Source: Cytophagales bacterium
GTDB taxonomy: Bacteria > Bacteroidota > Bacteroidia > Cytophagales > Microscillaceae
Assembly: GCA_013298075.1 (NCBI GenBank)
Contig: JAAFJG010000024.1
Coordinates: 1 to 61,155, forward strand
Direction of reading: 5' to 3'
Length of the DNA: 61,155 nt
The notes under the pieces are model-generated. The model saw nothing but the letters and a program-made list of their open reading frames with translations. It ran no database searches and was not told where the DNA came from. Shown piece by piece: positions 33,033 to 40,808 of the stretch. The position numbers and the translations under genes were made by a program. Position 1 is the first letter of the stretch. The number at the start of each line of letters is the position of its first letter.

Positions 33033-34529
33033 TTATTTTGATACCATTTGCAATGCTTTTACAGGATAAATTAATTTACCTGTTTTCGCCGTATTTTTTG
33101 TATCTTGTCCTGATGCTTTCAAAATAGTATAGGCTTTTTCAGTAGTGATTTTCGGATTAACCGCTTTCATCATCGCTAACAAACCCGCTACATAAGGCGT
33201 TGCCATCGAAGTTCCACTATAAGAAGCATATTTCTGCTTAGGTAAAGTAGATAAAATATCTTGCCCAGGAGCTGCAATGCCCATTTTTACTTCATCAATC
33301 GTATTCGAAAAATCGGCTTTATCGTTTTGATAATTAGTGGCACTTACCACAATCACGCCATCACACGAAGCAGGAACAGATTTTTTGGCACTTTGATTTT
33401 CATTGCCCGCTGCCACTACCACAATCGCTCCTTTTTTCTGTGCATAACGAATTGCTTCAGCATACGCTTTTTGTCTAATATCATCAGAAGGTCCGCCCAA
33501 AGACATCGAAATTACGTCAGCCCCATTATTTGCCGCCTCAATAATTCCTTTGATAATTTTTTCTTGCGTTCCCCAACCTTGGTCAGACAAAACTTTTATA
33601 CTCGTAACTTGCACCCAAGAATTATCAGGAGAAAGAGAGGCGATTCCTATTTTATTATTAGAAACAGCGGCGGCAATTCCTGCACAATGTGTGCCGTGTG
33701 TTTGTTTATCTTTATCATAAGAAGATTTTGTAGACACATAATTGCCTTTCAAATCTTCGTGTGTAGCATCAACTCCTGTATCTAAAATCGCAATTTTTGC
33801 TCTTTTTTTAGGTTTGATATTATTTGCTTTCAAAAATTTAGATAATTCATTTAATTTTAATGCTTCAAAAGCCCATTGTTCTGAAATTTTTGGGTCATTG
33901 AAAGAAGTCGAAGAAAATGTTTTATTTTGATTGTTAGTTTGAGGTAAATTTAGTTGATACGTTTCGTTATATTCAACATTGACCACAAAACTATTTTTGC
34001 TCAAATGTGCCACTATTTCTTCTACATTCACATTTTCGGGTACATCAATCGTAAAATATTCATCTAAAGTGGTATTTTCTGAGTCAGTTGTATTATCAAA
34101 AGAAGATTTTAAAACGATGTTCCATTTCGATAAATCTTGTTGAACATCTTTTGCATTTTCTTTATTTTTAAGTTCTACTAATAATTCCGCTTGTGTATCC
34201 ACATTTTTTTTCGGAAATAATAAAGAAGGAAGATACGTATAACCATAAAAAACTCCCGCACCCAACGCACAAGCAGTCAAAAAGAAACTTTTATTGCTTC
34301 TCAAATTATTCGAAATCAATGCCACAATAACTACCGCAGCAATATCTCTCGGCAACATCAAAACATAACCATAAATTGAATTATGGGCTGTCATAAATAA
34401 AGTAAAAGTGTAAGCGAAACAAGAGCCAAAAAAGGCTAGCGTCGCAGGAAATTGTCTTTGATTGTTATGATTGCGATAAAACCACCAAACAACTGACAAC
34501 AAAAGAGTAATCAGAACAAATATATACAT
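33033..34529 (-). CDS. Membrane-anchored S8 (subtilisin-like) serine protease
   Basis: A 498-residue protein. The first 110 residues hold about four hydrophobic helices, an unusual anchor for a subtilase. A short inhibitor-like region (about 125-205: VNVEEIVAHLSKNSFVVNVE) precedes the catalytic domain. The triad is AILDTGVD (Asp), HGTHCAGIAAA (His) and GTSMATPYVAG (Ser), with the oxyanion Asn in VVVAAGNENQ. It probably degrades or processes proteins at the outer face of the inner membrane. Its own terminator is at 32972-33010. No C-terminal T9SS domain is visible, consistent with membrane anchoring rather than secretion. Confidence 0.93.
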   Translation of the reverse strand: MYIFVLITLLLSVVWWFYRNHNNQRQFPATLAFFGSCFAYTFTLFMTAHNSIYGYVLMLPRDIAAVVIVALISNNLRSNKSFFLTACALGAGVFYGYTYLPSLLFPKKNVDTQAELLVELKNKENAKDVQQDLSKWNIVLKSSFDNTTDSENTTLDEYFTIDVPENVNVEEIVAHLSKNSFVVNVEYNETYQLNLPQTNNQNKTFSSTSFNDPKISEQWAFEALKLNELSKFLKANNIKPKKRAKIAILDTGVDATHEDLKGNYVSTKSSYDKDKQTHGTHCAGIAAAVSNNKIGIASLSPDNSWVQVTSIKVLSDQGWGTQEKIIKGIIEAANNGADVISMSLGGPSDDIRQKAYAEAIRYAQKKGAIVVVAAGNENQSAKKSVPASCDGVIVVSATNYQNDKADFSNTIDEVKMGIAAPGQDILSTLPKQKYASYSGTSMATPYVAGLLAMMKAVNPKITTEKAYTILKASGQDTKNTAKTGKLIYPVKALQMVSK

Positions 34530-34576
34530 ATTTTTAAACTTTTAAATTATTTATTTTTTTTAATTTTATTCTTATC

Positions 34577-34717
34577 TCATAATAACGCTTCGTGTATGAT
34601 TTCTATTATTTTTTGTTCGGGAATATTTTCATTTTTTTTCAAAATAACTCCTAGCATTCTTTTGCGTCCTCTACTTTCTAACAAATTTTGTGTATTAGAA
34701 AGTTCCATTCTGTTCAT
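34577..34717 (-). CDS. Possible 46-residue small protein
   Basis: From the ATG at 34717 the frame reads MNRMELSNTQNLLESRGRKR then MLGVILKKNENIPEQKIIEI and IHEALL. It is polar, helical and protein-like, with no signal peptide. It sits between the hemD terminator and the protease gene, on the same strand. I do not recognise a family, and it could be a remnant. Confidence 0.5.
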   Translation of the reverse strand: MNRMELSNTQNLLESRGRKRMLGVILKKNENIPEQKIIEIIHEALL

Positions 34718-34763
34718 AAATAAAGGGTTATAAAAAAATATTGCCTATGATAATCTATAAAAA

Positions 34764-34794
34764 TGGTTGTGAAAAAGGTTATTTTTCACAACCA
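34764..34794 (-). terminator. Terminator of hemD
   Basis: GGTTGTGAAAAA (34765-34776) pairs with TTTTTCACAACC (34782-34793) around a 5-base loop, just past the stop at 34807. Confidence 0.85.
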
Positions 34795-34806
34795 AATAAA
34801 TTTTTT

Positions 34807-35592
34807 TTACACTAAATTATTTGCTCTTTTAATGTAACTTTCTATTGCTCCTGTCATCGAAGGTGCATTAGGCATTGGTGCTTCCACGTCCAGAATCAAT
34901 CCTGCACCTCTCACAGCCGCTGCCGTTGTAGGTCCAAAAGCAGCTATTCTTGTATTATTTTGTTTGAAATCAGGAAAGTTTTCGAACAGCGAAGTAATTC
35001 CTGATGGACTAAAAAACGCCAACATATCATAATTTACGTCAGATAAATCAGATAAATCACTCGAAACTGTTTTATACAAAACCATTTCGGTCATATTATA
35101 GCCATTTTTTTGCATAAATTCAGGAATATCTTCTTTTCTTACATTGGAGCAGGGAAACAAATATTTTTCTGTTTTATGTTTTTTTAAAAGTGGAAATAAA
35201 TCGGAAGCTGTTTTATCACCCGAAAATATTTTTCTTTTTCTTACTAAAATATATTTTTGCAAATAATTAGCGGTTTGGTCAGAGATGCAAAAATATTTCA
35301 TTTCAGGTGAAACATCTACTCTTGCTTCTTTACAAACATCAAAAAAATGTGTAACCGCATTTCTGCTCGTAAAAATAACCGCCGTATGCTCTGCAATATT
35401 TATTTTTTGTTTGCGAAAATCTTTTGCTGAGATAGGTTGTACTTCAATAAAAGACCTAAAATCGATTTTTATATCGTATTTTTTGGCAAGATCTGTATAA
35501 GGTGAGGGAGCGGTTGGCGTTGGCTGCGATACCAAAATACTCTTGACAGGTTTGAGACGTTGTTCTATGTCTGGGTGTAATAATTCACTCAT
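34807..35592 (-). CDS. hemD: Uroporphyrinogen-III synthase
   Basis: A 261-residue cytoplasmic enzyme of the usual size that cyclises hydroxymethylbilane to uroporphyrinogen III in haem and B12 synthesis. The family is poorly conserved, but the two-lobed pattern is clear: VKSILVSQPTPT.., TAVIFTSRNAVTHFF, CISDQTANYLQKY, YLFPCSNVRKEDIPEF, DMLAFFSPSGITSLF and IAAFGPTTAAAVRGAGL. In many Bacteroidota hemD lies beside a DUF4271 gene, as here (43-base gap upstream), which supports the call. Confidence 0.92.
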   Translation of the reverse strand: MSELLHPDIEQRLKPVKSILVSQPTPTAPSPYTDLAKKYDIKIDFRSFIEVQPISAKDFRKQKINIAEHTAVIFTSRNAVTHFFDVCKEARVDVSPEMKYFCISDQTANYLQKYILVRKRKIFSGDKTASDLFPLLKKHKTEKYLFPCSNVRKEDIPEFMQKNGYNMTEMVLYKTVSSDLSDLSDVNYDMLAFFSPSGITSLFENFPDFKQNNTRIAAFGPTTAAAVRGAGLILDVEAPMPNAPSMTGAIESYIKRANNLV

Positions 35593-35635
35593 TTTTCAAA
35601 AATTTTTCTAAGAATTACTCAAAAATACTTAATTT

Positions 35636-36784
35636 TTAATTCACTAAAAATAATAATTTTACCCCAATCAAAAGAGGTACTATTTCTGTGGTGCAAAGAT
35701 AGTAAAATAAATACAAATTCTTATACTCAACTAACCGAAAAATATAAGAACTTACAATAATTCCCTGAAATATATGAAAAATTAACACAAAATAGGAAAA
35801 AAACTGCATAAATGGCTCTAATAAATGAGATTGAGCCAACCAAATATAAATCGGAATAAAACTGATTAAAGTATAAAATAACATCGACCAACGACAATAT
35901 TCAAAAAAGTGTGTGTTGATAACTAATTTTTCTGTATTTAACAAAACTCCCGAAAAATTAATCGTTACATATTTAATAATAATCAGAAAAATAATAAGTC
36001 CCAAAGTTTGAAAATAAATCGCAAGCATTTGAAAAAAATTATCACCCGTTTGTAATTTTAATTTATACATCGCATAAATATAAGCCAACAATAAAGCGTG
36101 TGCTAAAATAAGTAATAAATTATTGCCATTCAACGATTTATTAATTAAATTCATATCTTTTTTTGCCAAAGAAGAAAGACTATTTCGAAAACTAAAATAA
36201 CTTTTCATACTTTTTGGATATAAATTCCAAAGAAAAGTATAAATAGCTAATAAAAATAACATCATAATCACAATAAAATTTTTGTATTCATAAGGGCGTG
36301 TAGGACGCTCTAATGAATTTCTTTTTAAATCAATTTTATTGCTGCTTATGTTGGTAGAAAAATTGATTACAATGGCACAGAAAGGCAAAGGAAGGCGTTT
36401 TTGTGGGTCATAAACAGAACAAAATATTTTTTTTTGATTGGTTTTTTGTGCCAAACTATCAATATTAAATCGTAACCAATCTTCTTTTTTGGTCTGAAAA
36501 CTTAATTTTTGATGAAAAAAAAATGAAACATTTTTCGGAACATACAATAAAATATCGTATCCTTGATACTTTTCGGTATCAATCCAAAAACTAATGATTT
36601 TTGGATTAGCGTGTCGATTGACTAAATAAGGAATATAAGAATCGTATTGTGCATCATAAATTTGCATTTCATCTTTCAAATCTGATATTAAAGCATAATT
36701 TTTGGGCATCAATTTTTCTTGTGCCAATAAATTAAGAGAAAATATATGAAATAAAATAAAAATTAATACAAAATACAATTTCAT
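35636..36784 (-). CDS. DUF4271 membrane protein
   Basis: A 382-residue protein with a signal peptide (MKLYFVLIFILFHIFSLNLL), a periplasmic region of about 140 residues and then six or so membrane helices making up the DUF4271 domain (FRNSLSSLAKKDMNLINKSL, FYLCTTEIVPLLIGVKL). Function unknown. The pairing with hemD is typical of the phylum and the two are probably co-transcribed. Confidence 0.88.
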   Translation of the reverse strand: MKLYFVLIFILFHIFSLNLLAQEKLMPKNYALISDLKDEMQIYDAQYDSYIPYLVNRHANPKIISFWIDTEKYQGYDILLYVPKNVSFFFHQKLSFQTKKEDWLRFNIDSLAQKTNQKKIFCSVYDPQKRLPLPFCAIVINFSTNISSNKIDLKRNSLERPTRPYEYKNFIVIMMLFLLAIYTFLWNLYPKSMKSYFSFRNSLSSLAKKDMNLINKSLNGNNLLLILAHALLLAYIYAMYKLKLQTGDNFFQMLAIYFQTLGLIIFLIIIKYVTINFSGVLLNTEKLVINTHFFEYCRWSMLFYTLISFIPIYIWLAQSHLLEPFMQFFSYFVLIFHIFQGIIVSSYIFRLVEYKNLYLFYYLCTTEIVPLLIGVKLLFLVN

Positions 36785-36819
36785 TTTTTTTGGTTTTTTT
36801 GATAGATATATTTATTTGT

Positions 36820-37035
36820 TTAATCAATTTCATTACCAACAATAACCGCAGAATAAGCCAAAACTGCATAAATTTGATTGATTTCTAAATTAGGATAACC
36901 TTTTAATAAATTTTCTATAGTTGCTCCTTCAGACATTTTTTTCAATATCAATTCAACGCTTATTCTTGTTCCTTTGATAATTGGTTTGCCTGCTAAAATA
37001 GTAGCATCACGCACAATCATATTTTGATATTCCAT
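36820..37035 (-). CDS. DUF433 family protein (antitoxin-like, no partner seen)
   Basis: A 71-residue protein with the DUF433 signature DATILAGKPIIKGTRISVEL..LLKGYPNLEINQIYAVLAY, a winged-helix-like fold often found as the antitoxin next to a DUF5615 PIN-like toxin. No such partner is encoded on either side. I start at ATG 37035 (MEYQNMIV); the upstream TTG at 37059 lies inside the -7 box of the promoter at 37057-37088 and cannot be the true start. It is 35 bases upstream of the DUF4271 gene, so its promoter may serve all three genes down to hemD. Confidence 0.88.
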   Translation of the reverse strand: MEYQNMIVRDATILAGKPIIKGTRISVELILKKMSEGATIENLLKGYPNLEINQIYAVLAYSAVIVGNEID

Positions 37036-37056
37036 CGTTTTACAAATTTTATTTCG

Positions 37057-37088
37057 CAAATTTATACTAAAATATTTAATTTATCAAA
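37057..37088 (-). promoter_or_regulatory. Promoter of the DUF433-DUF4271-hemD run
   Basis: Minus strand TTTG (37085-37088), 20-base spacer, TAAATTTG (37057-37064), 22 bases before ATG 37035. Confidence 0.7.
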
Positions 37089-37113
37089 TAAAAAACGAAC
37101 TAACACATCAATT

Positions 37114-38829
37114 TTATATTTTCCAACGCTCACTCGCAATATCAAATAACGAATATTGTTTATTTTGTTCCCAATATTGTAGCCATAAATTTTTCATTAT
37201 TTCTGAGAAAAATCCTATTTTTATACTGACATCATCTAATATCTTTTTTGCTTCTTCGAGTTTATTTTGGTTTAATTTTTCTTGAATGAGCAATAATTGT
37301 TTTTCTGTGGTGATGGTTTCAGTAGTTGGTAATTGCAAAAATTCAATATCATTTTTCTTTTCTTTTTCGAATTTTTCTATATTTTTGAGTTGAATATCTG
37401 CGTATTCTTTTTCTGTGTTTGATTTTTGATAAAATAGTTTTGCGTTTGATAAATCATTGATTTTCAAATAACTATCTGCCAATCTTACCAAAGCATCACC
37501 ATAATTTTCTTCTCTATTCATCATAATAAAAAATTGAAAATGGGTGATGGCTAATTCATATTTTTGAGACGATAAATACGCATTTGCCAAACCATAATGA
37601 CTTGGCAACAAAAAATTTTCATTATTTGACCGCCAATGCAAAATTTCTTTATAAAGTACAATTGCTTTTTGAATGTCAGTTTGTTGAAAATAACCTTCTG
37701 CTAACCAAAATTTAACGGCTAATTGTTCTTCTTCTTTCAAATTTTTGTCTTTCAAATACGTTTCTAACAAACTAATTGCTTCTGAAAAATTTTTATTTCT
37801 AAGTAATTTTTTTTCTGTGGCTAAAAAAGTTTTAGATGAATCAGAAACTACATTTTTTTTATTTTTTTCGAAGAAATTATCAATTTTTTCTACTAAATTT
37901 TCTGCATTTTTCTTTAATAATGTATCAAAATCAAAACGATTTGCCTGCCAAAAATAAAGATTTGCTTCTAAAAAATTACTTTCTATACTTTTTATTTTTC
38001 CGATATGATAAGCTGCTTGTTGTCCAATATTTGTTTTTTCTGTTACTAATTTATCTAAAAATTCTACAGATTTTGAATAATTTTTGGTATGATAAAAAGA
38101 CATACCCAACATATAATTTTGATAACTTGTTAATTTAATTCCTTTATTTTTGGCGTATTTATCAGAATAATCGATTACTTTTTTGTAATTTTTTTGTGTA
38201 AATGAAGTTTCGAAAGCAATTTTTAAAACGTCATTATCTATTTTTTTTGTCAATAAGATAGGCAATAATTTTTCTATTTCTGTATCATTTTTTTGAAAAT
38301 AATACATTTCTAACAATGCTTTTTGAGGCGTAGAAACATTATTTTTCCAAAAATAAGTTACTTTTTCGATATATTTTTCTTCATTTGTTTTTTTCCATAA
38401 TTGATAAGCAGATAATCCTGCATAAAAATCAGTAGAATCTGTTCTATTGACAATACTTTCTAAAGAAATAAGTGCTTTTTCGTATTCTTTTTGGCGAATA
38501 TATATTTGTCCTAGACGATATTTGGCGTGATTTGAAATAATTTTATCGTATTGATGCAATTCATTCCAATAAAAAATACTATTTTGGTCATCATTTCTAA
38601 AAAAAGAATGTTCTCCTGCGATTGTCAATATTTCTTTGGCAATGAGAGGAGAAGCATATTTTTGTAAAAAATTTTGTATGTTTTGTTTCCTATTTTCTGT
38701 ATTGAATCGAATATCATTGATAACTTCTTGATATTTTTGTTGATAAATTTGCCATTCATCAGTCAATAATTGTGCATTCATTATTTTTTGGCTCAAAAAT
38801 AATGATATCAATACCATAAATATTTTCAT
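37114..38829 (-). CDS. Secreted TPR-repeat protein
   Basis: A 571-residue protein with signal peptide MKIFMVLISLFLSQKIMNAQ followed by many helical TPR-like pairs over its whole length (for example YRLGQIYIRQKEYEKALISL, LADSYLKINDLSNAKLFYQK). It should act as a periplasmic or surface scaffold; the partner is unknown. Its ATG overlaps the stop of the SiaB-type gene by one base (TAATG), so the two are translationally coupled. Confidence 0.85.
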   Translation of the reverse strand: MKIFMVLISLFLSQKIMNAQLLTDEWQIYQQKYQEVINDIRFNTENRKQNIQNFLQKYASPLIAKEILTIAGEHSFFRNDDQNSIFYWNELHQYDKIISNHAKYRLGQIYIRQKEYEKALISLESIVNRTDSTDFYAGLSAYQLWKKTNEEKYIEKVTYFWKNNVSTPQKALLEMYYFQKNDTEIEKLLPILLTKKIDNDVLKIAFETSFTQKNYKKVIDYSDKYAKNKGIKLTSYQNYMLGMSFYHTKNYSKSVEFLDKLVTEKTNIGQQAAYHIGKIKSIESNFLEANLYFWQANRFDFDTLLKKNAENLVEKIDNFFEKNKKNVVSDSSKTFLATEKKLLRNKNFSEAISLLETYLKDKNLKEEEQLAVKFWLAEGYFQQTDIQKAIVLYKEILHWRSNNENFLLPSHYGLANAYLSSQKYELAITHFQFFIMMNREENYGDALVRLADSYLKINDLSNAKLFYQKSNTEKEYADIQLKNIEKFEKEKKNDIEFLQLPTTETITTEKQLLLIQEKLNQNKLEEAKKILDDVSIKIGFFSEIMKNLWLQYWEQNKQYSLFDIASERWKI

Positions 38830-39398
38830 TACTCGGCATTTTTTTCGTTTTCGCGTCTTGTTACATAGACAGAAAGAACAAAAAATGCAAAATTATTACC
38901 AACTTCTTGAATTTCTACGCCTAGTGGATTATCAGAAGTAAGCGCAGCTTGTACCAAACCGATTCCTGCTCCTTTGCTTTCTTCATTATCAGGATTATTT
39001 CTTAAATTTCGTTTGTATTCTCTTAATTCATCTCTATTCAATGAATTGACAATTTTGCATTTATCTTCTAACAAAGGTACATCTTTTTTGAATACCAAAT
39101 TGCCTGTAATCAATCTATAACTATCTTGCTCAGCAACGATTACCAAAGTACCTACTTTATCTTTTTTTTGTCCAAAATGATTTTCTTCCTTTGAGTAATA
39201 TAATACATTTTGAGCCAATTCCATAAAAACGGCAAAAACTTTTTTCCCAATTTTTGGGTCTTCTTCTTGCATTTTTTTACGAATATCTCTACTAAATTCG
39301 GATAAAAGCACGTCACTCAGAGGACCTTTGTATGATAAAATAATGTTATCATGACTGATTTGTGTGTGGTATTCAAAAAAATTAAACTCACTTACCAT
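38829..39398 (-). CDS. SiaB-family protein kinase (DUF6272)
   Basis: A 189-residue cytoplasmic protein of the SiaB family, a GHKL-type ATPase fold. FMELAQNVLYYSKEE contains the Asn of the ATP-binding N box, and ESKGAGIGLVQAALTSD is the glycine-rich lid. In Pseudomonas SiaB phosphorylates the partner SiaC to tune a di-guanylate cyclase. Neither SiaC nor a cyclase is visible here; instead it is coupled to a secreted TPR protein. A consensus promoter is at 39433-39463. Confidence 0.85.
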   Translation of the reverse strand: MVSEFNFFEYHTQISHDNIILSYKGPLSDVLLSEFSRDIRKKMQEEDPKIGKKVFAVFMELAQNVLYYSKEENHFGQKKDKVGTLVIVAEQDSYRLITGNLVFKKDVPLLEDKCKIVNSLNRDELREYKRNLRNNPDNEESKGAGIGLVQAALTSDNPLGVEIQEVGNNFAFFVLSVYVTRRENEKNAE

Positions 39399-39432
39399 AA
39401 AATAATATAAAGTTAATAATATTAGCGTGGTG

Positions 39433-39463
39433 CAAATATAAATATATTTTTCTTTTTTGCAAA
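39433..39463 (-). promoter_or_regulatory. Promoter of the SiaB kinase-TPR operon
   Basis: Minus strand TTTG (39460-39463), 19-base spacer, TATATTTG (39433-39440), 35 bases before the ATG at 39398. Confidence 0.72.
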
Positions 39464-39540
39464 ATAAAAAAGAAATTTTAATTTTTTTTTATCGATTTAT
39501 AAAAAAAATAGGCAATTTTGTATCAAAAAAATCAAAAAAT

Positions 39541-40140
39541 ATGGAATTTTTTACTCATTATATCGATACGAATATTTGTGTTGGAATTTTACCTATTCAA
39601 CATTATGAATATGAATTGCTTGAGAAAGATAAATTATACGTAGAAAATATAACCCATCAAGATAAAAAAAAGGAGTTTTTAGCGAGCCGTTTTTTAGCCA
39701 AACAAATGATTGAAAAACAAGGTTTTATGTACGAAGGTTTGGATAAAAATATATTCAATGCTCCTTCAATTTTGAATGAAAATATTCATATTTCTCTTTC
39801 TCATTCCAATCATTTTACTGCTTTTGTCATCAGCAAAAATAATCCGATTGGCATCGATATTGAAGCAAAAAGAAATACTTTATTAAAATTACAATATAAA
39901 TTTTTGAGCGAAAAAGAACGTTTTTTTGTGAACAATGACTTAGAATTATTGACTTATTTTTGGTGTGCCAAAGAAGCGTTATACAAAGTATATCAACAAA
40001 AAAAAATTACATTTGCAGAAGATATGCACATCGATTGGGAAAATAAAAAGGCAATTTTATTCGCAAATACAGATAAAAAACGAGTTTTTGATATATTTAA
40101 TTATATGTATCAAAATATTTTTTTAGTTTGTGTGTATTGA
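39541..40140 (+). CDS. 4'-phosphopantetheinyl transferase (Sfp-like)
   Basis: A 199-residue cytoplasmic enzyme that moves phosphopantetheine from CoA to a serine of an acyl or peptidyl carrier protein. The family core is clear: ISLSHSNHFTAFVIS, IGIDIEAKRN with the metal-binding acidic residues, KFLSEKERFF and WCAKEALYKVY with the catalytic Lys-Glu. I start at ATG 39541 (MEFFTHYID); the longer frame from 39457 adds a Lys-rich stretch that overlaps the neighbouring promoter. Divergent from the kinase gene. Confidence 0.9.
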   Translation: MEFFTHYIDTNICVGILPIQHYEYELLEKDKLYVENITHQDKKKEFLASRFLAKQMIEKQGFMYEGLDKNIFNAPSILNENIHISLSHSNHFTAFVISKNNPIGIDIEAKRNTLLKLQYKFLSEKERFFVNNDLELLTYFWCAKEALYKVYQQKKITFAEDMHIDWENKKAILFANTDKKRVFDIFNYMYQNIFLVCVY

Positions 40141-40206
40141 TATTTTATATTTCTTGAGTTTATATATTTCTTGCAAATACATACCTTTTATCAAAATAAA
40201 AGAATA

Positions 40207-40240
40207 TTTGCAACAAATTTGGGACAGCATCTATTTTTTT
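40207..40240 (-). repeat. Half copy of the CTGTCCCAAAT terminal-repeat element
   Basis: TTTGCAACAAATTTGGGACA followed by GCATCTATTTTTTT is the reverse complement of the left end, including flanking bases, of the element at 31609 (shared AAAAAAATAGATGCTGTCCC). The open frame at 40130-40378 runs through it and is not a gene. Confidence 0.65.
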
Positions 40241-40381
40241 GGCTTTTATAACAAAAACTTATTAATCCTGAAAATCCTACTAAAGATTTATGATAAATAT
40301 GAGAAAAAAAGAGTTTTATGTAACTTTTTAATTTATTTTACGTACTTAATTAAAGCTACATTAAAAAAATTAGAATAAAAA

Positions 40382-40756
40382 ATGAAAAAATACTTTTTGA
40401 TAGTTGTGTTAATAATTTTGACACAAATTGCCTTCGCACAAACTCCAAACATTTATAGAGGTACATTAGGAACACAAGAAATAGAAGTATCTTTGATTAT
40501 CAAAGGAAATACTGCTTTTGGTTCTTATAATTATACTGCAAATCCAGAACAAAATGGTGGTTATATGCAAATAAAAGGCTCTTGGAACAATGATAACGAA
40601 GATAATTTTGAATTTCAAGAAATAAATACAAGAACAAAACGAGTTACAGGAACTTGGCGAGGAGTGGCTTTGGAAGAAAATAGAATATTAAAAATAAATT
40701 GGATAAGTGCAGACCAAAAAACATCTATTGAATTTACGCTCGTACAAGAAAACTAA
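40382..40756 (+). CDS. Small secreted hypothetical protein
   Basis: A 124-residue protein with a signal peptide (MKKYFLIVVLIILTQIAFAQ). The mature part looks all-beta (YRGTLGTQEIEVSLIIKGNT, RVTGTWRGVALEENRILKIN), a fold seen in small secreted Bacteroidota proteins that describe the effect of one residue pattern GT..WRG. No family is assigned. It is followed by a terminator shared with the convergent DUF1501 gene. Confidence 0.8.
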   Translation: MKKYFLIVVLIILTQIAFAQTPNIYRGTLGTQEIEVSLIIKGNTAFGSYNYTANPEQNGGYMQIKGSWNNDNEDNFEFQEINTRTKRVTGTWRGVALEENRILKINWISADQKTSIEFTLVQEN

Positions 40757-40760
40757 TCAT

Positions 40761-40798
40761 AAAAAATGCTCAAATATTCTTTATTTGAGTATTTTTTA
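40761..40798. terminator. Bidirectional terminator between convergent genes
   Basis: TGCTCAAATA pairs with TATTTGAGTA (one G-T), with A and T runs on both sides. It serves both 40382-40756 and 40809-42017. Confidence 0.8.
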
Positions 40799-40808
40799 TT
40801 TTATCTTT

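Noticed and set aside
39457-39540. Longer form of the phosphopantetheinyl transferase
   Set aside because: The extra residues are Lys/Phe-rich filler and overlap the divergent kinase promoter.
40130-40378. 82-codon open frame
   Set aside because: It runs through a CTGTCCCAAAT repeat fragment and has AT-driven, non-protein composition.
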